This document shows positions 24,787 through 33,869 of a DNA stretch of 64,000 bases, piece after piece; the stretch's first letter is position 1; the number at the start of each line of letters is the position of its first letter. The position numbers and the translations under genes were made by a program. Below the pieces are notes generated by a model, which saw only the letters and a list, made by a program, of their open reading frames with translations, was not told the origin of the DNA and did no database searches. Origin of the DNA: Streptomyces coacervatus (GTDB lineage: Bacteria > Actinomycetota > Actinomycetes > Streptomycetales > Streptomycetaceae); assembly GCF_029223485.1 (NCBI RefSeq), contig NZ_JARHTP010000007.1, forward strand, positions 248,001-312,000, in the 5' to 3' direction.

Positions 24787-25590
24787 GTGAAGCAGCTGAA
24801 ACGACGTCAGGAGCTGTGGCTGGGCCTGCTCGGGGTGCTGCTGGCCTTCGGGGTCTGCGAGGCGGTCGGCCGGGCAGGCCTCGTACGGCGCAGCTACCTT
24901 TCGCCCGCCTCCGAAGTCCTCGTCCGCGCCGTGGAGTTGGCGGGCGACGGCGCCTTCCTGGACGGGGTCGGTGCGACCCTGCGGGCCTGGGCGCTGGGGC
25001 TCGGCCTCGCCGTCGCGATCGCCGTCCCGCTCGGTCTGCTGCTCGGCAGCGTGCCCGTCGTCGACTCCGCCGTACGCGTGATCGTCGAATTCCTGCGGCC
25101 GCTGCCGTCGGTCGCGCTGATCCCCCTGGTCTCCCTGCTCCTCGGCACCGGCACCGAGACCAAGGTCGCCCTGATCACCTACGCGTCGGTCTGGCCCGTT
25201 CTCTTCAACACGGTCTACGGCCTCGGCGAGACCGACCCGCTCGCCAAGGACACCCTGCGCGCCTTCGGCTTCGGCCGGCTCTCGGTCCTGCTGCGGGTCG
25301 AACTGCCCGGCACGGCCCCGTTCATCGCCGCCGGAATCCGTATCTCGGCGGCCATCGCCCTCATCCTCGCCGTGGCCACCGAACTCCTCTCCGGCTTCGG
25401 CGAGGGCCTCGGCATCTTCATCGCCCAGGCGGGCCTCGCCACCGACGGCACCCGGGACGTCCTGGCCGGCGTGGTGTGGGCGGGCGCCCTCGGCCTCGTC
25501 ATCAACGGCGTCCTGATGTGGGGCGAACGCCGGTTGTTCCCGTGGACACCGGAGCGGAGAGCCACGGCCGGACGGAGGACGGGCACATGA
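24787..25590 (+). CDS. ABC transporter permease (SsuC/TauC type), first
   Basis: 267-residue inner-membrane permease with about six helices and the EAA-like loop DTLRAFGFGRLSVLLRVELPGTAPFIAAGIRISA. The GTG at 24787 lies 16 nt after the binding-protein stop. Its stop overlaps the start of a second, divergent permease (ATGA), so the transporter probably uses a heterodimeric channel, unlike the homodimer usual for SsuC/TauC. Confidence 0.9.
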   Translation: MKQLKRRQELWLGLLGVLLAFGVCEAVGRAGLVRRSYLSPASEVLVRAVELAGDGAFLDGVGATLRAWALGLGLAVAIAVPLGLLLGSVPVVDSAVRVIVEFLRPLPSVALIPLVSLLLGTGTETKVALITYASVWPVLFNTVYGLGETDPLAKDTLRAFGFGRLSVLLRVELPGTAPFIAAGIRISAAIALILAVATELLSGFGEGLGIFIAQAGLATDGTRDVLAGVVWAGALGLVINGVLMWGERRLFPWTPERRATAGRRTGT

Positions 25591-26540
25591 ACGACGGCCG
25601 GGATGCGGATGCCGGGGGGCCTCCGGCCGGGGACGCGACGTATCCGCAGGCGCCCGAGGCGCCGGACGGAACGGACGAGGCGCCGCCGACCCTCCCCGAC
25701 GGTTCGACCGTCCCTGGCTTCCGGCGGCCCGCGACATCCGCTGCCACCCCGGCCCGTCACCTCCTCCTCCGCCTGCTCGTCCTCTTCCTCGCCCTGGCCG
25801 TGTGGCAGGCGGCCGCCCAGGCCCACGGCAGCGTCTACTTCCCGCCCCCGGGCCGAATCGCGCACCGCGCCTACGAGTTGTGGTTCTCCGGGCCGGTCCG
25901 GCGCGCGTTTCTCACCGAGGCCGCCGTGGGGGACGTACTGCCGAGCATCGGACGGATGGCGGCCGGGTTCGGGATCGCCGCCGTGGCCGGGATCGGAGTC
26001 GGAGTCGCGGTCGGGCGGTCCCGGTGGGTGTACGCGCTGTGCAACCCGGTCCTGCAGTTCGCGCGGGCCGTGCCGCCGCCCGCACTGGTGCCCGTCTTCG
26101 TCGTCGTCCTCGACTTCGGTACGCCGATGCAGATCGCGTCGATCGCCTTCAGCGCCGTCTGGCCGGTGCTGGTCAACACCGCGGAAGGCGTGCGCAATAC
26201 GGACCCGCTGCGGCTGGACGTCGCCGCCGTCGTACGCCTGAATCCCCTCGAACGGCTCCTCTTCCTGCTCCTGCCCTCCGCCCTGCCCCGTATCTTCGCG
26301 GGCCTGCGCCTCAGCCTCTCGCTCTCCCTCATCCTCATGGTGTTCTCGGAACTGCTGCCCGGCACCGCCAACGGCATCGGCTACACCCTCACCGACGCCC
26401 AGTCCCGCTCCGACCTGCTCACCGTATGGGCCGCGCTGCTCCTCCTCGGCGTCCTCGGGTACGTCCTCAACACCGCCCTGCTGGCGGTCGAGAGACGGAT
26501 CGCCGGACAGGGAATCGGACGGGGAAGGAGCACGGCATGA
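25587..26540 (+). CDS. ABC transporter permease (SsuC/TauC type), second, with N-terminal extension
   Basis: 317 residues. A Pro/Asp-rich cytoplasmic extension of about 55 residues precedes a standard permease domain (WQAAAQAHGSVYFPPP, DVLPSIGRMAAGFGIAAVAGIGVGVAVG, and the EAA loop LNPLERLLFLLLPSALPRIFAGLRLSLS). The ATG overlaps the previous stop by 4 nt, and its own stop overlaps the ATPase start by 4 nt, indicating strict co-translation. Confidence 0.9.
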   Translation: MNDGRDADAGGPPAGDATYPQAPEAPDGTDEAPPTLPDGSTVPGFRRPATSAATPARHLLLRLLVLFLALAVWQAAAQAHGSVYFPPPGRIAHRAYELWFSGPVRRAFLTEAAVGDVLPSIGRMAAGFGIAAVAGIGVGVAVGRSRWVYALCNPVLQFARAVPPPALVPVFVVVLDFGTPMQIASIAFSAVWPVLVNTAEGVRNTDPLRLDVAAVVRLNPLERLLFLLLPSALPRIFAGLRLSLSLSLILMVFSELLPGTANGIGYTLTDAQSRSDLLTVWAALLLLGVLGYVLNTALLAVERRIAGQGIGRGRSTA

Positions 26541-27289
26541 CGCTCCGCCTCGACTCCCTCGGCCAGCGCTACGGCGACCAACGCGTCCTGCACGACATCA
26601 CCCTCACCGTCCCCGACGGCCAACTCCTTTGTGTCGTGGGCCCGTCGGGCTGCGGCAAGTCCACCCTCCTGCGCATCATCGCGGGACTGCAGCCCGCACG
26701 CGAGGGCACCGTCACCGTCGACGGCACCCCGGTCACCGGCGTCCCCGACCGCCTGGCCGTCGTCTTCCAGGACTACGGGCGCTCCCTCTTCCCCTGGCTC
26801 ACGGTCCGCGACAACGTCGCCCTCCCACTGCGCCGCAGCGACCTCCCCCGGTCCGAGCGCCGCGCGGAGGCCGAGCGCATCCTGGAGCGCGTCGGCCTCG
26901 ACGGAGCCGGCCGCCGCCACCCCTGGCAGCTCTCCGGCGGCATGCAGCAACGCGTCGCCATCGCCCGCGCCCTGGTCTGCCGCCCCTCCCTGCTGCTCAT
27001 GGACGAACCCTTCGGCTCCCTGGACGCCCAGACCCGCGAGGACCTGGAGGACCTCCTCCTGGAAGTCCACCGCACCGAGGGCACGACCATCGTCTTCGTC
27101 ACCCATGACATCGACGAGAGCGTCTACGTCGGCGACCGCGTCGTGGTCCTGTCCCCGGCCCCTGCCTCCGGCATCGTCCTCGACCTGCCCGTCGAACTCC
27201 CCGGCAAGCGCGACCAGATCGCCACCCGGGGCCTGCCCGAGTTCGTGGCGCTGCGGGCGGAGGTGGGGCGGGCGGTACGGGGCGGATGA
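26537..27289 (+). CDS. ABC transporter ATPase (SsuB/TauB type)
   Basis: 250-residue nucleotide-binding protein with Walker A GPSGCGKST, Q-loop VVFQDYG, signature LSGGMQQR, Walker B LLLMDEP and the His switch VTHD. It energises the two permeases encoded immediately upstream. It is the last gene of the cluster; 115 bp separate it from geosmin synthase. Confidence 0.95.
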   Translation: MTLRLDSLGQRYGDQRVLHDITLTVPDGQLLCVVGPSGCGKSTLLRIIAGLQPAREGTVTVDGTPVTGVPDRLAVVFQDYGRSLFPWLTVRDNVALPLRRSDLPRSERRAEAERILERVGLDGAGRRHPWQLSGGMQQRVAIARALVCRPSLLLMDEPFGSLDAQTREDLEDLLLEVHRTEGTTIVFVTHDIDESVYVGDRVVVLSPAPASGIVLDLPVELPGKRDQIATRGLPEFVALRAEVGRAVRGG

Positions 27290-27404
27290 GGCCGCGTACC
27301 GCAGGTCAGCCGTAGGCCCTGCCGACGTGCGCCGGATTCACGCGATGGTGTGATCATGTCTGGGCTCGCGGATGGCCCCGGAGGGCCCCGGGTAGGGCCC
27401 GGCC

Positions 27405-29558
27405 ATGACGCAGCAGCCCTTCGAACTCCCGCACTTCTACATGCCGTATCCCGCGCGGCTGAACCCGCATCTCGACGAGGCGCGGGCGCACTCGACCGAG
27501 TGGGCACGCGGGATGGGCATGCTGGAGGGGTCCGGGATCTGGGAGCAGTCCGACCTCGACGCGCACGACTACGGACTCCTCTGCGCCTACACCCACCCCG
27601 AGTGCGACGGCCCCGCCCTCTCCCTGATCACCGACTGGTACGTGTGGGTCTTCTTCTTCGACGACCACTTCCTGGAGACCTTCAAGCGCAGCCAGGACCG
27701 CGTCGGCGGCAAGGCCTATCTGGACCGGCTGCCCTTGTTCATGCCCCTCGATCTCTCAACTCCCGTACCGGAGCCGCAGAATCCGGTCGAGGCCGGACTC
27801 GCCGATCTGTGGGCACGTACGGTGCCGTCGATGTCGGTGGACTGGCGCCGCCGCTTCGCCGTCGCCACCGAGCACCTCCTCAACGAGTCCCTGTGGGAGC
27901 TGTCCAACATCAACGAGGGGCGGATCGCCAACCCCGTCGAGTACATCGAGATGCGCCGCAAGGTCGGCGGCGCCCCCTGGTCGGCGGGGCTCGTGGAGTA
28001 CGCGACCGCCGAAGTCCCCGCCGCCGTCGCCGAGTCGAGGCCGCTGAGGGTACTGATGGAGACGTTCTCCGACGGCGTCCACCTGCGCAACGACCTGTTC
28101 TCCTACCAGCGCGAGGTGGAGGACGAGGGCGAGAACAGCAACGGCGTGCTCGTCCTGGAGACCTTCTTCGACTGCACCACCCAGGAGGCCGCCGACACCG
28201 TCAACGACGTCCTCACCTCCCGCCTCCACCAGTTCGAGCACACCGCCCTCACCGAAGTGCCCGCGCTGGCCCTGGAGAAGGGGCTCACGCCGCCCGAAGT
28301 CGCCGCGGTCGCCAAGTACACACAGGGACTGCAGGACTGGCAGTCCGGCGGCCACGAATGGCACATGCGCTCCAGCCGCTACATGAACGCGCGTGCGCAG
28401 TCCACGAACCTGTGGCACGGCCTGACCGGCCCCGGCACCTCTGCCGCCGACGTCGGCGCCCTGCTCGCGGCGGCCGGCGCCGAGCGCCTGCGCGCGTACA
28501 CGCATGTGCCGTACCAGAAGGTCGGCCCGTCCCTGCTGCCCGACTTCCACATGCCCTTCGACGTCGCCCTCAGCCCGCACGTGGAAGGCGCCCGGCACCG
28601 TCTCACCGGATGGATGCACGCCATGGGCATGCTCCAGGAGGGCGTCTGGGACGAGGACAGACTCGCCGCCGCCGACCTTCCGCTGTGCTCCGCGGGCCTC
28701 GACCCGGACGCGACACCCGAGGCCCTGGACCTGAGTTCGCAGTGGCTCGCCTGGGGGACGTACGGAGACGACTACTACCCGCTCGTGTACGGCCACCGCC
28801 GCGACCTGGCGGCTGCCCGGCTGACCACCCGGCGGCTGTCGGACTGCATGCCCGTCGACGGCGAGGAGGTCCCCGCGCCGCTCAACGGCATGGAGCGCGG
28901 CCTCACCGACCTGTGGGCGCGCACCACGGCACGGATGACCCCCGACCAGCGGCGCACCCTCAAGGACTCGGTGAACGTCATGACCGAGAGCTGGGTGTGG
29001 GAGCTGTCCAACCAGCTGCAGAACCGCATCCCCGACCCGGTCGACTACCTGGAGATGCGCCGCGCCACCTTCGGCTCCGACCTCACTCTGAGCATGTGCC
29101 GGATGGGCCACGGCCCCGCCGTCCCGCCCGAGGTCTACCGCAGCGGCACCGTCCGCGCCCTGGAGAACGCCGCCATCGACTACGGGTGGCTCATCAACGA
29201 CGTCTTCTCGTACCAGAAGGAGATCGAGTACGAGGGCGAGATCCACAACGCGATCCTCGTCGTGCAGAACTTCTTCGGCATCGACTATCCGACCGCGCTC
29301 CTGGTCGTCCACGACCTGATGACCCAGCGCATGCAGCAGTTCGAACACATCGCCGCGCACGAACTACCCGTTGTCTACGACGACTTCGACCTCACGGACG
29401 AGGCACGCGAGGTGATGGAGGGCTATGTGAAGGACCTGCAGAACTGGATGACGGGCATCCTCAACTGGCATCGCATGGTGGACCGTTACAAGTCCGCCTA
29501 CCTGGCCCGCCGCACCCATGGTTTTGCGCCGGACCGAGCCGTCACAGGAGTCAAATGA
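27405..29558 (+). CDS. geoA: Geosmin synthase (germacradienol/geosmin cyclase)
   Basis: 717-residue bifunctional sesquiterpene synthase. The N-terminal domain cyclises farnesyl diphosphate to germacradienol (aspartate-rich DDHFLE near residue 85, NSE motif NDLFSYQREVE near 229). The C-terminal domain converts it to geosmin (variant DDYYPLVYG motif near 455 and NDVFSYQKEIE near 605). The repeated opening (LPHFYMPYPARLNPHLDEAR and LLPDFHMPFDVALSPHVEGAR) shows the internal duplication. The length and both metal-binding motifs are intact, so the strain should make geosmin. The ATG at 27405 is preceded by GGGTAGGG. Confidence 0.97.
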   Translation: MTQQPFELPHFYMPYPARLNPHLDEARAHSTEWARGMGMLEGSGIWEQSDLDAHDYGLLCAYTHPECDGPALSLITDWYVWVFFFDDHFLETFKRSQDRVGGKAYLDRLPLFMPLDLSTPVPEPQNPVEAGLADLWARTVPSMSVDWRRRFAVATEHLLNESLWELSNINEGRIANPVEYIEMRRKVGGAPWSAGLVEYATAEVPAAVAESRPLRVLMETFSDGVHLRNDLFSYQREVEDEGENSNGVLVLETFFDCTTQEAADTVNDVLTSRLHQFEHTALTEVPALALEKGLTPPEVAAVAKYTQGLQDWQSGGHEWHMRSSRYMNARAQSTNLWHGLTGPGTSAADVGALLAAAGAERLRAYTHVPYQKVGPSLLPDFHMPFDVALSPHVEGARHRLTGWMHAMGMLQEGVWDEDRLAAADLPLCSAGLDPDATPEALDLSSQWLAWGTYGDDYYPLVYGHRRDLAAARLTTRRLSDCMPVDGEEVPAPLNGMERGLTDLWARTTARMTPDQRRTLKDSVNVMTESWVWELSNQLQNRIPDPVDYLEMRRATFGSDLTLSMCRMGHGPAVPPEVYRSGTVRALENAAIDYGWLINDVFSYQKEIEYEGEIHNAILVVQNFFGIDYPTALLVVHDLMTQRMQQFEHIAAHELPVVYDDFDLTDEAREVMEGYVKDLQNWMTGILNWHRMVDRYKSAYLARRTHGFAPDRAVTGVK

Positions 29559-29694
29559 AGCTTGTGTGACGAACTGTTGCAGATTCGGGGCCTTTATTGG
29601 GTACTACATGGGGACACCCGGGCGTCTTCTCGGGTATACCAGCCCAAAGGCCCGGGATCGTACGGGCCGCCGACCGTGCTTCGGGGGGAACGAC

Positions 29695-32484
29695 ATGGCA
29701 CGTACGGCATCGGTGAGCCTGGCACGGTTATCGGAGTCCGCCGGACCGCAGCCGACGCGGGGCAGGTCGACGACGGGGGACGTCGACGACAGCGACGGAG
29801 TGCTGCGGGAGGTGCTGCAGCAGGCCCGCGCCCTGGACGGCCGGGGGCCCGCCGTGATCGTGCTGCACGGCCCGCCCGGCATCGGCAAGTTCACCCGGGC
29901 CGACCTCGCCGCACACGTCCTGCAGGAGGACGAGGGCGCCGTCGTCCTCGAACTGAGGCCCGGGCGCACCCCCAGGGGGCCGGCCAATGAGTACCGCGAG
30001 CTGCTGCGCATGCTCGGAGCCCGGGCCGTGCTGCCCCTGGAGACGGATGCGGACCATCTCGTCGAGGACTACGCCAAGGTCACCCGCAACGTCCGCACGG
30101 TGCTGCTGCTGGACGACGTGACGGACTGGTCCCAGGTCAGGCCGTTGCTGCCGGCCGGTCCGCAGGGGCTGGTGATCGCGACCAGCCTGCAGCCCTACGA
30201 CGGACAGCTCGGGCTCGAACCCGAGAAGGTCCAGCAGGTCCATGTGAAGGGACCCGACGCGAGCGAGTGCGCGGAGATCTTCGCGGCGGCCGTCGGCGGG
30301 GCGCGCCCACTGCCCGAGGACCTGCGGATCGCCGAGATCGTCGACGTCTGCGAACGGCGGCCGCTCGCCGTGAAACTCGCCGGGGCTCTCTGCGCGCACC
30401 ATACGGGGATGTCCGGCGGCCGGTTCGTGGCCGAGTTGCGCAGGAGGCAGAGCGAGCAGCAAAAGCGCTGGCTCCGTCCCAGCAAGCAGTCGTACGACCT
30501 GCCGATGGACACCGTCCTGAGCTGGGCCTACGACGATCTCCTTGAACCCCTTCAACGGGACCTCCTGCAGCATCTTGCGCTCCCGGAGACCTCCACCGTC
30601 AACGCCTACACCGCCGCCGCCCTGACCGACCACGGGCGGGCCGGCACGCCACGGGCCGACACCGTGCGGGACACCACACGGGTCCTCGACGAACTGGCCG
30701 ATCTGCACTTCCTGGAACGTCAGCACCATCAGAGGTTCCGCATAGCGTCGGCCGTGCGGAAGTTCGCCGCCGCACAGCTGTCCGTCTCACAGAAGGACTA
30801 CGAGGACGTCGAGTGCGACGAGGAAGCCGCACTGCGACTGCTCGCCGCCTACCGCCGGCTCACCCTCGCCGCCCAGTCCTGTCTGGACGGCCAGGCCGTC
30901 AGCCCGCTCTCGCCGTTCTCCGGCCCCGCCTCGGCCCGGCTCTGGCTGGAGGAGGAACGCGGCGCGATCATGCGCAGCCTGCAGATCGCCGAGCGGATCG
31001 ACCCCGGCATCACCTACGACGTCGTCAAGACCCTGTGCACCTTCTTCGTCACCACCGGCGACTTCGGCAGCCTGGCGATGCTGGCGGACGTGGTGGGCCG
31101 TGAGGGCCAGGAGAGCGAGGACCCGGAGTCGCCCGTGCTGGCCAGGATCCTGTGCGTCGTCGGACTGGCCGTGGGCATCCTGGCCCGCAAGGACGGCCAG
31201 CTGCGCCAGTCGTACCTCCAACTCCGCGACGTACGAGAGCAGTACGCGGCCGTCGGCGACCTGGTCGCGGAGGCCTGGGCGACCCGGCACATGGGCGTGA
31301 CCCTGCACTGCATGGGCGACTTCGCCCTGGCGATGCGTCATCTGCGCTGGGCGCAGGAACTCCTGGAGGAGTCCATCCGACGGCAGGAGCGGGACCCGAA
31401 CAGCCGCGAGGCCTGGGTGCTGCACAGCCTGGGCGCCCTGTACACGGATGTCGGTGCCTTCGAGGAGGCCAAGGACTGCCTCGACCAGAGCATCCGACTG
31501 CACGAGGCGCACGGCAATCTGCGGGGAGGCGCCTGGGCCAAGGTCGTGCTCGCCGCATGTCTGCGCGAGAGGTGCGAGCAGGAGGAACAGCAGCAGGCAC
31601 AGGGAGCGCTGGATCGGACGAGGGAGCCCCGGAGGCTGCTCGACGAGGCGGCCTGGGGATTCGAACGGACGGGTGACCGGTCCGGTCTCGCCTGCGTACG
31701 GCTGGAGCGCGGCCGTATCGAGATGAACCGTGACCCGGCCACCGCCCGGCAGATGCTGCACCAGGCACTCGCAGCGCTCACCGCCGGCTCCGGCGGAGTG
31801 GAGGGCGAACAGGCCTGCCCCGACCGGCGCGCCCTCGCGTGGACCCACTTCGAGTACGCGCGCAGTCTCCGCAATCCGGACGAGGCGGAGCAGCGAAACG
31901 CCGAACTGGCCGAGTCGGAGGCCCTGTTCGACACCATGGGGGATCGGTACGGCGCGGCGTGCGTGGCCTGGGAACGTGCCACGTCGGAGGCGATGCCCCG
32001 CAAGAAGCGACGCGCACGGCTCCAGCGTGTCCGGGAGGCCTTCCGGCAGCTCGGCAATGAGAGGAAAGCAGACATGGTGCGTCGGACACTGGGCGAGGAG
32101 CCGGACCAGAACCGCAACCCGGACTCGGTCCTGCAATCGCACTGCACCATCCAGCCGGTGGTCGTCGGATCGGTGCCGGTGGTGCGGGCGCAGCCCTTCA
32201 AGGTACGGCTGGAGGTGCAGCTCGATCCCGATTTCGCGCACCTGCTGGAGAGCACACGCGGGGAGCAGGGCCATGAACTGCGGCTCATGACCATGGCTCC
32301 GTGCGCCGAGATAGAGCCTTTCGACCAGCTGCTGCCGCCACTGCGTCAAGGCGGGCTGTCCGGCGAGGTCGAGCTGACACCCCGGCTGTCGGGCCGGCAG
32401 GAGATGCGGTTCACACTGCTCGCCGAGAGCAACGGCTCCGTGTTGCAGGAGATCGAGTGCGAGGTGGAGGTGAAGGACGCATGA
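29695..32484 (+). CDS. STAND ATPase (NB-ARC-like) with TPR-like helices and C-terminal beta domain
   Basis: 929-residue soluble protein, probably the sensor of a three-gene system. Residues 35-330 or so form a P-loop module with GPPGIGKFT (59-67), Walker B VLLLDD (136-141), a sensor strand VIATS and a GLPL-like CERRPLAVKLAG (219-230). About 330-400 is winged-helix-like, and 440-800 is helical and TPR-like (AWVLHSLGALYTDVGAFEEAKDCLDQSIRLHEAHG is a clear TPR). The last 120 residues look beta-rich. The residue after the P-loop Lys is Phe66, not Thr/Ser. The ATG at 29695 has an excellent GGGGGGAAC site. The stop overlaps the CHAT gene by 4 nt. Confidence 0.85.
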   Translation: MARTASVSLARLSESAGPQPTRGRSTTGDVDDSDGVLREVLQQARALDGRGPAVIVLHGPPGIGKFTRADLAAHVLQEDEGAVVLELRPGRTPRGPANEYRELLRMLGARAVLPLETDADHLVEDYAKVTRNVRTVLLLDDVTDWSQVRPLLPAGPQGLVIATSLQPYDGQLGLEPEKVQQVHVKGPDASECAEIFAAAVGGARPLPEDLRIAEIVDVCERRPLAVKLAGALCAHHTGMSGGRFVAELRRRQSEQQKRWLRPSKQSYDLPMDTVLSWAYDDLLEPLQRDLLQHLALPETSTVNAYTAAALTDHGRAGTPRADTVRDTTRVLDELADLHFLERQHHQRFRIASAVRKFAAAQLSVSQKDYEDVECDEEAALRLLAAYRRLTLAAQSCLDGQAVSPLSPFSGPASARLWLEEERGAIMRSLQIAERIDPGITYDVVKTLCTFFVTTGDFGSLAMLADVVGREGQESEDPESPVLARILCVVGLAVGILARKDGQLRQSYLQLRDVREQYAAVGDLVAEAWATRHMGVTLHCMGDFALAMRHLRWAQELLEESIRRQERDPNSREAWVLHSLGALYTDVGAFEEAKDCLDQSIRLHEAHGNLRGGAWAKVVLAACLRERCEQEEQQQAQGALDRTREPRRLLDEAAWGFERTGDRSGLACVRLERGRIEMNRDPATARQMLHQALAALTAGSGGVEGEQACPDRRALAWTHFEYARSLRNPDEAEQRNAELAESEALFDTMGDRYGAACVAWERATSEAMPRKKRRARLQRVREAFRQLGNERKADMVRRTLGEEPDQNRNPDSVLQSHCTIQPVVVGSVPVVRAQPFKVRLEVQLDPDFAHLLESTRGEQGHELRLMTMAPCAEIEPFDQLLPPLRQGGLSGEVELTPRLSGRQEMRFTLLAESNGSVLQEIECEVEVKDA

Positions 32485-33869
32485 TGTGGCCGGGCAAGCC
32501 GTCGGGCGAGAGGGAGACGACCCTCGACACCAGGGTGAAGAGCGACACGACCGACCGGCTGTCGCGGGGACACCTTGCGCAGGACCGCCGTCGTGACCTG
32601 ACCCTCACTATCCGCAGGGCACTGCACAGGAACCACTACGAACTGGAACTCCGGGGCGAGATCCTGCCCAACGGCAACAGCTGCCGCGCCGAGGCCTACG
32701 GCGCCAAGGCACTGAGCAACGCCATGGACCTGTTGCGGCAGGAGTGGGAGGACGAGATCCACAAGCCGCGCCCGGCGGACGCCGAGGACGCACACCCGAG
32801 GAACCGCCCGTTCTTCGCGGAGGTCGACTTCTCGGACTGTCACTGGAAGCCGTGCCGCGACATGCTGCCCTCGTTGGCCGAGAAGGGCCGTGACACCTTC
32901 AACCTGCTCTTCGGGCGCCGTCAGTGCATGGCCGCGGACATGGCCGAGTTGCGCGACACGCTCTGCAGGGCGCTCAACCGCGAAGGGTGCGACGGCAGGG
33001 GGCTGCGCATCGAGGTCCGGCCCGACGACTTCCGGGCGCCCTGGCCCGTGCTGTGCGTGCCGCCGCCGGGTGAGGAAACGGAGCCCGGCAAGAACTGGTT
33101 CCTCGGCTACCGCCATCAGATCGAGGTCCGCGGCGGCCCCGACAACCTGGACGTGCAGATCCGCCTGGCCCCTCATGAGCGTCCGCTCGTCGCGGCCGTC
33201 GTCGATCCCGCGCTGGACGACCAGGCGCCGATTCACCCCCGCACCCGGACCAGGGCCTCGTCGTTCGGGCCGGTGGAGAACGTCGTGAAGCGCGCCTCCG
33301 CCAGGCTCACCCTGTACGACACCCCGGGCAAGGTGAAGCAACTTCTCACCGACGGCGCCGACGGGGTCCATCTGCTCTATCTCGCCTGCCACTGCGCATA
33401 CGACGACAAGCACGGCCCCATGCTCTTCCTGAACTGGAATCGGGGCGACGAGGCACGGCTCGGCCAGCGAGAGGCCGCCAACTGGGGAGCCTGCGCCAGT
33501 GCGCCCAAACTCGCCCTGCTCAACACGTGCCGAGGAGGACTGCGCACGCGCCGCAAGGGCCCCGGCTTCGTCGACGAACTCAAGCAGATCGGCTGGTTCA
33601 GCGCCCTGGCCGCACCCGAGACCGAGGTGCCCATCCGGTTCCTCGGCGAGTACGGATCCCGCTTCCTCGACGACTTCCTGGCGGACGGGGAGCGGGCCGG
33701 CATGGACGTCGGCACCATCGTCCAGCGGCTTGCCCGGTACTTCCTCGACGAGATGGACAACCCGCTGGCCCTGCTCTACTGCGTCCACCGCAACCTGGAC
33801 ACCCATCTGTGCCGGGAGGACCCGTGTCCCATGACCCTCGGCAAGCACAACTGCGGCATGGCAGCCTGA
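32481..33869 (+). CDS. CHAT-domain caspase-like protease
   Basis: 462-residue protein. The C-terminal CHAT domain (about 230-440) carries the expected dyad: His304 in LLYLACHCAYDD and Cys350 in LALLNTCRGG, each at the end of a hydrophobic strand. The N-terminal part (about 36-225) is an unassigned alpha/beta region. CHAT proteases are peptidases of the caspase clan that are switched on by partner STAND or TPR proteins and cleave defined targets. The ATG overlaps the STAND stop (ATGA), with GGAGGTG upstream. A good ribosome-binding site for the next gene lies inside its 3' end. The C-terminus is Cys-rich (Cys444, 449, 458). Confidence 0.85.
   Translation: MMWPGKPSGERETTLDTRVKSDTTDRLSRGHLAQDRRRDLTLTIRRALHRNHYELELRGEILPNGNSCRAEAYGAKALSNAMDLLRQEWEDEIHKPRPADAEDAHPRNRPFFAEVDFSDCHWKPCRDMLPSLAEKGRDTFNLLFGRRQCMAADMAELRDTLCRALNREGCDGRGLRIEVRPDDFRAPWPVLCVPPPGEETEPGKNWFLGYRHQIEVRGGPDNLDVQIRLAPHERPLVAAVVDPALDDQAPIHPRTRTRASSFGPVENVVKRASARLTLYDTPGKVKQLLTDGADGVHLLYLACHCAYDDKHGPMLFLNWNRGDEARLGQREAANWGACASAPKLALLNTCRGGLRTRRKGPGFVDELKQIGWFSALAAPETEVPIRFLGEYGSRFLDDFLADGERAGMDVGTIVQRLARYFLDEMDNPLALLYCVHRNLDTHLCREDPCPMTLGKHNCGMAA

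Noticed and set aside
27756..29360. A 534-codon minus-strand open frame
   Set aside because: Antisense to geosmin synthase, which has complete motifs on the plus strand.
30787..32349. A 520-codon minus-strand open frame inside the STAND gene
   Set aside because: No domain, and it conflicts with a well-supported operon on the plus strand.
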